Shown: piece by piece, positions 8,549 to 15,817 of the stretch | Position numbering within the stretch: the stretch's first letter is position 1 | Layout: each line of letters begins with the position of its first letter | DNA from: Mucilaginibacter sp. PAMB04168 | Lineage (GTDB): Bacteria > Bacteroidota > Bacteroidia > Sphingobacteriales > Sphingobacteriaceae | Assembly (NCBI RefSeq): GCF_039634365.2 | Contig: NZ_CP155079.2 | Location: forward strand, 434,001-498,000 | Reading direction: 5' to 3' | Length of the DNA stretch: 64,000 bases | Made by a program: the position numbers and the translations under genes | The notes under the pieces: generated by a model | Told to the model about the DNA's origin: nothing | What the model saw: the letters and a program-made list of their open reading frames with translations, nothing else | The model's database searches: none

Positions 8549-8902
8549 ATGGCAACTTTAAAAACTATAGCACCTGCAGCCTGGACCACCACCCCCGAGC
8601 AAACTATAAACACCCAATTTAACCTTTGGACCAAATTTACCGACTTTGCCGACAGCCAAAAAAACAATCATGTTTTATGGTTCTTCATTGTACTAATGGT
8701 ACACGGCGTATTCTTTTTGCCTTTACCTGCTGTTTTAATGTATTATTTTGATGCTCCGGCAGGTGTGCTGGCCATCACAATGATTTGTTTCTTTACCAAC
8801 TTAATTGCCACCATGGGCGGAGCCGGTATCAGAACCGCACTAACTGTTTTTGCGGTTAGTATTGTCCTTCATGTACTTATGGCGCTTGTATTTATCCTCT
8901 AA
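8549..8902 (+). CDS. Small three-helix membrane protein
   Basis: 117 aa, no family recognised. The first 40 residues are soluble and polar; predicted membrane helices are at about 42-66, 70-90 and 96-117. His and aromatic residues occur at the membrane edges (HVLWFF, VHGVFF). A FNR-like palindrome lies upstream and a strong terminator downstream. The position beside hemN and a cysteine-rich protein suggests a role in low-oxygen physiology, but the sequence itself gives no function. Confidence 0.8.
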   Translation: MATLKTIAPAAWTTTPEQTINTQFNLWTKFTDFADSQKNNHVLWFFIVLMVHGVFFLPLPAVLMYYFDAPAGVLAITMICFFTNLIATMGGAGIRTALTVFAVSIVLHVLMALVFIL

Positions 8903-8926
8903 TTAATCCTGATATATTAAATAAAG

Positions 8927-8951
8927 AGCGGTTTTATTAACCGCTTTTTTT
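8927..8951 (+). terminator. Intrinsic terminator
   Basis: Perfect 7-bp stem AGCGGTT/AACCGCT, five-base loop, then seven T. It follows the small membrane-protein gene and lies just before the next gene, so read-through would be needed for co-transcription. The ATG at 8952 sits at the end of this hairpin, which argues for the later start at 8979. Confidence 0.85.
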
Positions 8952-8978
8952 ATGGTTACACCTTTTTATTACTGCCAC

Positions 8979-10775
8979 ATGAGTCACACCTTTCATATCC
9001 CCGTACTCGGGCTTGCCTTCTCGGTTGATACTCCGTTAAAAGTAGCACATTATGGTATTACATCAACTGTTTCTATTGTTGATGATGAATTACTTGAACG
9101 CATGCGTAAGTACCATACAGAAAAGAATGGACTACGCTTTGAACCTATACACAAAGGTGAGCCCGATAGCCGGGCCCAGCGTGTTACTGCTTATCTTAAC
9201 CTGTTAAATAAGTTGGTTAATGAACAGTTTGAGCAACTTAAGCAATTACCTTTTGAACAAGGCTCAGATTTAGACCGGTACTTCGATTTACAGCCCCCTG
9301 CAACTAATTTGAAACAAGGTTATGACCTGATGAGGGATTACCCCGACCCGGTGGGTAAAAAGATATTTCAGAACTTGTTGCGCTCCTATTTACAAAAGGG
9401 AGCTATTGATGTGAACATTATGTCGAAAGTGGATAAGATGAACTTTGACGCAGACGGGCAGTACACCGGCGATGAAAATACAGATGCCTTAGCTGCACTC
9501 AGGGGCTTTGCTCAAAGTGATTTAAACTCGTCTATTATCCTTTCGGCCGGCATGAACCCCAGGCTATACAGTTATCTTGAGCGCTTTGCAGACTTTTATC
9601 CGGACGAAAATGGGCACTTGCGCAAAAAAATAATTTTAAAAGTAAGTGATTACCGGTCGGCTCTTATACAGGCTAAATTTTTGGCTAAAAAGGGATTGTG
9701 GGTGTCTGAGTTTAGAATTGAATCGGGATTGAACTGTGGAGGCCACGCTTTTGCTACCGACGGGTTATTACTTGGTCCTATATTGGATGAGTTTAAGCAA
9801 AAAAGACAGCCTATGCTACATGAATTGCTGCAAATGTACCAGGCGGCCTTATCAGATAAAAGTATCAAATATGTTGAAGCTCCGCAGCAGCGCATAAGTG
9901 TACAAGGCGGTATAGGTACAGCACTTGAAGATAGTTTTTTGCTAAATCATTATCAACTGGATGCAACCGGTTGGGGAAGCCCGTTCTTATTAGTGCCCGA
10001 AGCAACTAATGTTGATAACGAAACACTGTATCAATTAGCTGAGGCCAATAATGACGACTTTTATGTAAGTGCGGCTTCGCCACTTGGTGTGCTGTTTAAT
10101 AATTTCAAGAACGCTAGTATGGAACAACAGCGCCTTGAACGCATAGAGAAAGGCAGACCCGGCAGCCCCTGTACAAAAAAATATTTATGTACAAATACGG
10201 AGTTTACCGAGCAGCCTATATGTACAGCATCACGTGAGTACCAGCATCTTAAATTACAGCAGCTGGCAACAGAGAACCTGCCTGTGGACTTGTATAAGGA
10301 ACAGGTTGAAGCCATTACCGAAAAGATCTGTCTTTGCGAAGGCCTTTGTGCATCAGCCTACATTAAGAACGATATGCTGAAACCACGCGAAAGCAAAGCC
10401 GTAGCAGTATGCCCCGGACCTAACCTGGCTTATTTTTCGGGCGTTTACAGTTTGGAAGAGATGATAAAGCACATTTACGGCCAGCTTGATTTGTTGAAGA
10501 ATACCGAACGATCAAACATTTTTATAAATGAATTGAACTTATACATTGAATATTTGCGTGCGGATATGGCCAGCCATTTAAAGAACTGGAATGATAAAAA
10601 ACAGAAATACCTGATAAAATTTAAAGACCAGTTACAAGCGGGCATTAATTACTATAAGCAACTAATGCCGCAAATAAGTAACCAAAGCCAGGAATACTTA
10701 ACCAAGATGTACAAAGAGCTGATTGTATCTGAAACTCATTTAAAGGCCCTTTCATCGGCCCTGTTAACAGTGTGA
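8979..10775 (+). CDS. Cysteine-rich, putative FMN-type TIM-barrel protein
   Basis: 598-aa cytosolic protein with no named family recognised. The middle resembles FMN-dependent TIM-barrel enzymes of the nitronate monooxygenase/FabK/PfaD type: a VQGGIGTALEDSFL strand-loop, DATGWGSPFLLVPEAT, and SPLGVLFNNF near 368-377. Eight cysteines stand out: Cys253 (SGLNCGGHAF), then 398, 404, 415 (SPCTKKYLCTN, PICTA), 451, 453, 457 (KICLCEGLC) and 478 (VCPGP). Their spacing suggests one or two Fe-S or zinc sites. The last 110 residues are helical and charged. The start MSHTFHIP was chosen since the earlier ATG lies in a terminator. It is convergent with hemN and shares a bidirectional terminator with it. 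Confidence 0.8.
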   Translation: MSHTFHIPVLGLAFSVDTPLKVAHYGITSTVSIVDDELLERMRKYHTEKNGLRFEPIHKGEPDSRAQRVTAYLNLLNKLVNEQFEQLKQLPFEQGSDLDRYFDLQPPATNLKQGYDLMRDYPDPVGKKIFQNLLRSYLQKGAIDVNIMSKVDKMNFDADGQYTGDENTDALAALRGFAQSDLNSSIILSAGMNPRLYSYLERFADFYPDENGHLRKKIILKVSDYRSALIQAKFLAKKGLWVSEFRIESGLNCGGHAFATDGLLLGPILDEFKQKRQPMLHELLQMYQAALSDKSIKYVEAPQQRISVQGGIGTALEDSFLLNHYQLDATGWGSPFLLVPEATNVDNETLYQLAEANNDDFYVSAASPLGVLFNNFKNASMEQQRLERIEKGRPGSPCTKKYLCTNTEFTEQPICTASREYQHLKLQQLATENLPVDLYKEQVEAITEKICLCEGLCASAYIKNDMLKPRESKAVAVCPGPNLAYFSGVYSLEEMIKHIYGQLDLLKNTERSNIFINELNLYIEYLRADMASHLKNWNDKKQKYLIKFKDQLQAGINYYKQLMPQISNQSQEYLTKMYKELIVSETHLKALSSALLTV

Positions 10776-10793
10776 TAATTATCTAAAGTCAAT

Positions 10794-10826
10794 AAAAAAA
10801 GCGGTTCAATTACTGAACCGCTTTTT
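10794..10826. terminator. Bidirectional terminator
   Basis: Perfect stem GCGGTTCA/TGAACCGC with a five-base loop, seven A on the left and five T on the right. It serves the cysteine-rich gene (plus) and hemN (minus). Confidence 0.85.
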
Positions 10827-10871
10827 GCCTTTACAGGCTTTTCAAACTAAAGCAACATCACACAACTTAAA

Positions 10872-12239
10872 TTATCCGGCCATACTAAAAAGCTGGGTGG
10901 CCGGCTTATCGGCCCACAAACGGGCATCCAAGGCCATACATATATTTCTTAAAAAGCGCTTGCCTAATGGCGTAACCGTTAAACACCAGGAATTAAGTTC
11001 AACCAAACCATCATCAGCCAGTTGCTGCATGCGTTCCATGCCATCAATTAATGCAATGCAGGGCTCAATATGAAAATTCCAGCAGGTTTTGCCTTTGCAC
11101 ATAATGTCTAAGATATGCTTGCGGATTACCAAATCCTCATCGGTTAGCAAATGGCCTTTTACTACCGGCAATGTTCCGCTGTTTACAAGTTCAATGTAAT
11201 CCTCAACCTTTTTAACGTTTTGCGCAAAAGCATACCAGGTGTCACTTATGGATGATACACCCAACCCCACCATTAATTGCGTATACTGGTGTGTATAACC
11301 CATAAAATTGCGGTGCAGCGTCCCATCTTGTGAAGCCTTAAACAAACTATCGCCGGGTAAGGCAAAGTGATCCATACCCACCTCTTTGTAGCCCAGCATA
11401 TTAAACATGCGCCTGCCCAATTCGTGCAGCTTTTTTTTGGTAGGCACATCGGGCAAATCTTTTTCGGTAAACTTGCGCTGGCCGGGCTTAATCCATGGCA
11501 CATGGGCGTAACTGTAAAATGCTATCCTTTCGGGCATCAGTTCCGATACCAGCATAATAGTATCGGCAATGCTTTCCATGGTTTGCAACGGCAAACCATA
11601 AATCAAGTCGTAGTTTATGGAAGTGTAGCCAATTTTACGCGCTTGTTGAGTTACAGCTTTTACCTGCTCAAAGTTTTGCAAACGATTAATAATCAATTGA
11701 ACCTTTGGGTCAAAGTCTTGTATACCCAAACTCAGGCGTCTGAAGCCTAAGTTATACAAGGTTTGCAAGTGCGTCTGTGTGGTATTGGCAGGATGGGCTT
11801 CAAAACTAAACTCAGCTTGGGGATGTACTGTAGCATTTGCTAATAGCCCGTTTATAAGCATCTGCAAATTATGGGCACTAAAAAAAGTTGGCGTGCCACC
11901 GCCTAAATGTATTTCGCGTATAACAGGTTTACTATCGAAAAGCTGTTGGTACATGGCCCACTCTTTTAATACAGCCTGGATGTAAGGCTGCTCAACAGTA
12001 TGGTTTTTAGTAATACGAGTATTACAGCCGCAGTAGGTACATAAATTTTCGCAGTAGGGCAGGTGCACATACAAACTAATACCATCTGTTTTATTACTTT
12101 CCTTAAAAGAGAGTGCAACTGATTGCTTCCATTGCGCACTGTTAAATGCGTCTGCATTCCAATATGGTACTGTAGGGTAACTGGTATACCGCGGCGCCGC
12201 GGTATGATATTTTTTTATAAGTTTTTCAGTAGCTTCCAT
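10872..12239 (-). CDS. hemN: Oxygen-independent coproporphyrinogen III oxidase
   Basis: Radical-SAM enzyme of 455 aa that decarboxylates coproporphyrinogen III to protoporphyrinogen IX without oxygen. The cluster motif is at Cys63-x3-Cys67-x2-Cys70 followed by Cys72, as in true HemN (the extra Cys separates it from HemW). The N-terminal YHTAAPRYTSYPTVPYW is characteristic of HemN. The start is the ATG at 12239; the frame extends upstream but overlaps the dehydrogenase gene with unconvincing sequence. It follows the dehydrogenase gene by 11 bp, so both should be under the FNR-like box at 13357-13370. Confidence 0.95.
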   Translation of the reverse strand: MEATEKLIKKYHTAAPRYTSYPTVPYWNADAFNSAQWKQSVALSFKESNKTDGISLYVHLPYCENLCTYCGCNTRITKNHTVEQPYIQAVLKEWAMYQQLFDSKPVIREIHLGGGTPTFFSAHNLQMLINGLLANATVHPQAEFSFEAHPANTTQTHLQTLYNLGFRRLSLGIQDFDPKVQLIINRLQNFEQVKAVTQQARKIGYTSINYDLIYGLPLQTMESIADTIMLVSELMPERIAFYSYAHVPWIKPGQRKFTEKDLPDVPTKKKLHELGRRMFNMLGYKEVGMDHFALPGDSLFKASQDGTLHRNFMGYTHQYTQLMVGLGVSSISDTWYAFAQNVKKVEDYIELVNSGTLPVVKGHLLTDEDLVIRKHILDIMCKGKTCWNFHIEPCIALIDGMERMQQLADDGLVELNSWCLTVTPLGKRFLRNICMALDARLWADKPATQLFSMAG

Positions 12240-12250
12240 AAACAATTTTA

Positions 12251-13279
12251 TTAGGCCGGAATTGTTATAGCCGGCTCCACAGCACGGCAATTTTTTGCAC
12301 AAACACATGCCTTGCCTACACATTTGCTTTGCTGCCACATATCCAGGTTCTTGATGGTTTGGTCGGCAATCTGTTGCACGGCTTCGGTGGTTAAATAGGC
12401 TTGGTGCGGGGTTACCAGAACATTAGGGTGGCTAATAAGGTCTTGTAAAAGGCTGTCTTTAACGGTATCATGTTCATGGTCTTCAAAAAAAAGACCTTTC
12501 TCATGTTCGTAAACATCAATGCCTAGATAGCCTACTTTACCGTCGTTCAACGCCTTCAATACATCGGTTGTGTTAATTAAACCACCACGAGAGGTATTGA
12601 GCAGCATTACACCGTCTTTCATTTGCTTTAAGCTATTGCTATTGATGAGGTGTTTTGTGTCTGGCGTTAACGGCGTGTGAAGTGAGATAATGTCTGACTG
12701 CTTGTATAGCTCTTGAAGCGAAACAGGAATAATATTTTTTGCGCCCGATGGTGGCGTTATATCATAGCCAATAACTTTGCAACCAAAGCCCGCAAAAATA
12801 TTAGCCACGGCTTGACCAATATGCCCCATACCAATAAGGCCAACGGTTTTGCCATAAAAGTTAAAACCTGTTAGTCCTTCCTGCCTGAAATCAAAATGCC
12901 GGCCATGCTCTTGTGCTTTAATGATTTGCCGGTTCAGCGTTAAAGCCAGGGCCACCGTATGCTCGGCAATTGCCTGTGGTGAGTAATCGGGCACGTTAGC
13001 CAGTTTAATACCAAAGCGGGCTGCCGCCTGCTTGTCTAAATGATCGGTACCGGTTGAGCGGGTTGCAATATACCTGATGCCTTTGGCCGCCAGTTGTTCT
13101 ATTACCGGTGCCGATACATCGTCATTGGTGAAAACAATTACTGCATCTTTGCCTTCGGCATACAGTGTGGTTTCAAGGCTCAATGGGTTTGATATCAGGG
13201 TGATATCATGCTTTTTTTGATTGGCCTTGGCCAAAAATTCTTTCTCGAAAGATTTAATACTGTAGGCAACCACTTTCAT
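12251..13279 (-). CDS. D-lactate dehydrogenase-like 2-hydroxyacid dehydrogenase with Cys-rich tail
   Basis: 342-aa D-2-hydroxyacid dehydrogenase, probably a fermentative D-lactate dehydrogenase (LdhA type). NAD motif GLIGMGHIG at 147-155; catalytic Arg231 (TSRGG), Glu260 (DVYEHEKG) and His292 (PHQAYLT) are all present. The C terminus is unusual: Cys320, 325, 327 and 331 form C-x4-C-x-C-x3-C before a short tail, a pattern suited to binding a metal or Fe-S cluster. First gene of an operon with hemN. A FNR-like box begins 77 bp upstream, overlapping the stop codon of the regulator gene. Confidence 0.9.
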   Translation of the reverse strand: MKVVAYSIKSFEKEFLAKANQKKHDITLISNPLSLETTLYAEGKDAVIVFTNDDVSAPVIEQLAAKGIRYIATRSTGTDHLDKQAAARFGIKLANVPDYSPQAIAEHTVALALTLNRQIIKAQEHGRHFDFRQEGLTGFNFYGKTVGLIGMGHIGQAVANIFAGFGCKVIGYDITPPSGAKNIIPVSLQELYKQSDIISLHTPLTPDTKHLINSNSLKQMKDGVMLLNTSRGGLINTTDVLKALNDGKVGYLGIDVYEHEKGLFFEDHEHDTVKDSLLQDLISHPNVLVTPHQAYLTTEAVQQIADQTIKNLDMWQQSKCVGKACVCAKNCRAVEPAITIPA

Positions 13280-13356
13280 CTGTCAATAGGCGTTTATTTC
13301 ATTACAAAACTACCTGTACAGTGGCTGCTATACTATGAGGCTAATCAAACCAAAAT

Positions 13357-13370
13357 GTGATCTGCGTCAG
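13357..13370. promoter_or_regulatory. FNR/FixK-like palindrome upstream of the ldh-hemN operon
   Basis: On the minus strand the site reads CTGAC-GCAG-ATCAC. Its inner 12 bases match the site upstream of the kinase gene at 11 of 12 positions, including the four-base spacer. It starts 77 bp before the dehydrogenase start codon and overlaps the stop codon of the upstream regulator gene. A weaker TGAG-N4-ATCA match lies at 13336-13347. Confidence 0.6.
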
Positions 13371-14416
13371 TTTTTCATTTTAGCCAAACGGCTGAGATCA
13401 AGTATTTGGATATGGCTGCCTTTCTTTTCTATCAGCCCCTCCGCTTTAAAATCGGTTAAAGTACGGCTAACCGTTTCTGTAGCAATACCCGCCAAAGAAG
13501 CCAGCTCCTCCCGCGATGCTTTATACTGTGCCGGATCAGGTGATTGGTTACTCAGCCTAACAAGGGTTTGGGCCAGGCGCTTCCTCACCGAATTGTAGGC
13601 CAGCTCAAGCAGTTTGTCTTCTTTCTCGCGGATGTTGTTAGCCAATATTTTAATAAACTGCTGACTTACATCCGGGTAACGGTTCAGCAAATCTAAAATG
13701 AGGTCTTTAGCCAGCAAACACACGGTTGAGTCTTCGGTAGCTTCGGCTGTTTCTGTGAAGGGCTCATCAAGCAATAGCGCATGCAGCCCTAAAAAATCAT
13801 TACTCTTATATAAGCCGGTAGTTAGTTCACGGCCATCCTCGGCCAGCTTTATCGTTTTTAAACTGCCTGTCAATACAATATATATCCCCTGTGGCTCATC
13901 GCCGTCGTAAAAGAGCACCTGCTTCTTTTTTACCTGCCTTACTTTTCTACTGCTTACGAGTGCTTTTAGTTCCTGCGCCCCTTTGCCATTAACGGCAGCC
14001 AGCTTTTCAAATTCCTGTAAGGTTTTGCTGTAGTGCTCTTCCTGCTTTTGCTGTTTGTTTAAACGGCTTTCAATGGCACTCAACAGTTCAATATCGTCAA
14101 AAGGCTTAGTCAGGTAGTCATCAGCGCCCATTTCCATGCCCTTTCTAAAATCAACCCGTTCAGCTTTTGCCGTTAAAAAAATAAAAGGAATGGCGTAGGT
14201 TGCCGGGTTTTTGCTCAGCATGTACAATACCCCATAGCCATCCAGTTCGGGCATCATAATATCGCATAAGATCAGGTCTGGTGCGTGTTGAAGAGCTATA
14301 TCAACACCAGCTTTGCCGTTTTCGGCTTGTAATACCTTATATCCCGAAAGTTCCAGTATCTCGGCGGTGCTTTCGCGTATGTCGTTATTATCTTCGATGA
14401 TGAGGATGGTTTTCAT
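13367..14416 (-). CDS. Receiver-CRP/FNR fusion transcription regulator
   Basis: 349-aa single-chain regulator. Residues 1-120 form a CheY-like receiver with phosphoacceptor Asp52 (LILCDIMMPELDG) and Lys104 (TKPFDD). A linker helix follows, then a cyclic-nucleotide-binding-type beta barrel (about 150-265) and a CRP-type helix-turn-helix near 305-340 (SREELASLAGIATETVSRTL). No Cys cluster for a [4Fe-4S] FNR sensor is present, so oxygen input should come from the partner kinase by phosphorylation. It starts one base after the kinase stop codon. The protein combines the roles split between FixJ and FixK in rhizobia. Predicted target sites are the TGAY-N4-RTCA palindromes in this region, including one upstream of its own operon. 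Confidence 0.93.
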   Translation of the reverse strand: MKTILIIEDNNDIRESTAEILELSGYKVLQAENGKAGVDIALQHAPDLILCDIMMPELDGYGVLYMLSKNPATYAIPFIFLTAKAERVDFRKGMEMGADDYLTKPFDDIELLSAIESRLNKQQKQEEHYSKTLQEFEKLAAVNGKGAQELKALVSSRKVRQVKKKQVLFYDGDEPQGIYIVLTGSLKTIKLAEDGRELTTGLYKSNDFLGLHALLLDEPFTETAEATEDSTVCLLAKDLILDLLNRYPDVSQQFIKILANNIREKEDKLLELAYNSVRKRLAQTLVRLSNQSPDPAQYKASREELASLAGIATETVSRTLTDFKAEGLIEKKGSHIQILDLSRLAKMKN

Positions 14417-14417
14417 A

Positions 14418-15602
14418 TTAAATGGTGAATGATAGTGTGAATGAGGTGCCTTGGTTTACCTTACTTTTAAACTGGATATGGCCGTTCATTAAACCCACGT
14501 AGCGGGTTACAATATTAAGCCCTAAACCGGTACCCGGAATATTGCCTGTATTATGAGCTCTGAAAAAGGCTTCGAACAAATGCTTTTGATCACTGTCGGG
14601 TATACCAATTCCGTTATCTTTTACGGTAATGTTTAACTGGTTTGCCGCTATCTCGGTATTAAACTCGATAAAGGTATTTTCTCCTGAATATTTAATGGCG
14701 TTGCTGATGAGATTAATAATACAATTCTTCAGCAACGACTGATCTAAAGCTATCATACTATTTATGCCGGTATGCTGATAAATAATCATCTGATTTTGCT
14801 TGGCAATCAGTTGCATTTCTTCGGTAATCTCCTCAGAAAACTTAACAATGTCAAAAGGAGTGAATACCGGCTCAACCTTGCCTGCCTCAAGCCGCTCAAG
14901 CGAAAGAAAATCATTTAAGATACCGGTTAAGTTGCCCACTGAGTTTTTTATTTTACCAACATGCTTAGTGATATTAGCACTTTCAAACTGTTGTGCATAT
15001 TTCTCAATTAAGACAGCAGATAGTTGTATGGAACTTAAAGGAGTCCTGAATTCATGCGAAGCCATAGAAACAAACCTGCTTTTTAACTGGCTCAATTCCT
15101 TCTCCTTTTCCAGCGATTGGCTGACCTCTTCTTTAGCTGACTGCAGTGCCTGTACGGTTTCTTTTAAAGACTGAGTTCTGTCTTCCACTTCCTCTTCTAA
15201 CCTGGTCGCATGTTCGCGCAGGCGTTCTTCGGCCTCTTTTTCGCGGGTTAGGTCATGTATAAAACCGGTATATATTTTACGGCCGGAATATTGTACCTCA
15301 CTTACGCCCAGCCTGAACGGAAACACTGAGCCATCCTTTCTAAGACCCTTTACTTCGCGACCGATACCTATAATATGCGCTTTACCGGTACGCTGATACC
15401 GGTTTATATATTCGTCATGCTGTTCCCTGTCGGGTGGTGGCATAAGGAAGGCTATATTTTTGCCAATAACTTCCTCTTCCAGGTATCCAAAAAGCTTACA
15501 GGCCGAGGGATTGATACTCTCCACAACGCCGCGTTCATCAATGGTTATGATACCATCAATGGCGTTTTGAATAATGGCAGTTAGTAAAGCGGCATTGTCC
15601 AT
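14418..15602 (-). CDS. FixL-like heme-PAS oxygen-sensor histidine kinase
   Basis: 394-aa soluble kinase: PAS domain (about 1-120), coiled coil (125-175), HisKA with His183 (SMASHEFRTP) and HATPase (N box ISNAIKYSG, DNGIGIP, GTGLGLNIV). The PAS domain closely resembles the FixL heme domain: His62 aligns with the proximal heme ligand and Arg82, in HIIGIGR, lies exactly 20 residues later, as His200 and Arg220 do in Bradyrhizobium FixL. GKNIAFLMPPPDR and YTGFIHDLT are also FixL-like. It should therefore bind heme and be switched off by oxygen. There is no membrane segment. It is the first gene of an operon with the REC-CRP regulator. Confidence 0.92.
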   Translation of the reverse strand: MDNAALLTAIIQNAIDGIITIDERGVVESINPSACKLFGYLEEEVIGKNIAFLMPPPDREQHDEYINRYQRTGKAHIIGIGREVKGLRKDGSVFPFRLGVSEVQYSGRKIYTGFIHDLTREKEAEERLREHATRLEEEVEDRTQSLKETVQALQSAKEEVSQSLEKEKELSQLKSRFVSMASHEFRTPLSSIQLSAVLIEKYAQQFESANITKHVGKIKNSVGNLTGILNDFLSLERLEAGKVEPVFTPFDIVKFSEEITEEMQLIAKQNQMIIYQHTGINSMIALDQSLLKNCIINLISNAIKYSGENTFIEFNTEIAANQLNITVKDNGIGIPDSDQKHLFEAFFRAHNTGNIPGTGLGLNIVTRYVGLMNGHIQFKSKVNQGTSFTLSFTI

Positions 15603-15677
15603 ATGCTGGTAAAAGTAATTAATATCAAATATCTTTCCTTTTTTGAAACGTAAACTTGATAAAACTCAATGTAAAAG

Positions 15678-15691
15678 GTGACGCAGGTCAC
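15678..15691. promoter_or_regulatory. FNR/FixK-like palindrome upstream of the sensor-kinase operon
   Basis: GTGAC-GCAG-GTCAC is a perfect 5-bp inverted repeat with a four-base spacer, 75 bp before the kinase start codon. Form and position fit autoregulation by the CRP/FNR part of the operon's own regulator. Confidence 0.6.
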
Positions 15692-15742
15692 AAACATGGC
15701 AAAATAATGGCATCGAGGGATTCGTGAAGACTTATAATAGCA

Positions 15743-15769
15743 AAGCCCTTTTCTATTTGAAAAGGGCTT
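15743..15769 (-). terminator. Terminator hairpin after the Kelch gene
   Basis: Perfect 11-bp stem AAGCCCTTTTC/GAAAAGGGCTT with a five-base loop. The T tract on the minus strand is short (TTTGCTATTAT), so strength is uncertain. Confidence 0.65.
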
Positions 15770-15817
15770 GCATTTCGAATATCCTAATAAAACAAGGCTC
15801 GATTGTCTATTATGTTA

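Noticed and set aside
12240..12338. Upstream extension of hemN with several cysteines
   Set aside because: It is the out-of-frame shadow of the Cys-rich dehydrogenase tail; HemN starts at 12239.
13336..13347. Second FNR-like site TGAG-N4-ATCA upstream of ldh
   Set aside because: Half-sites do not match each other well; kept only as a note on the stronger neighbouring site.
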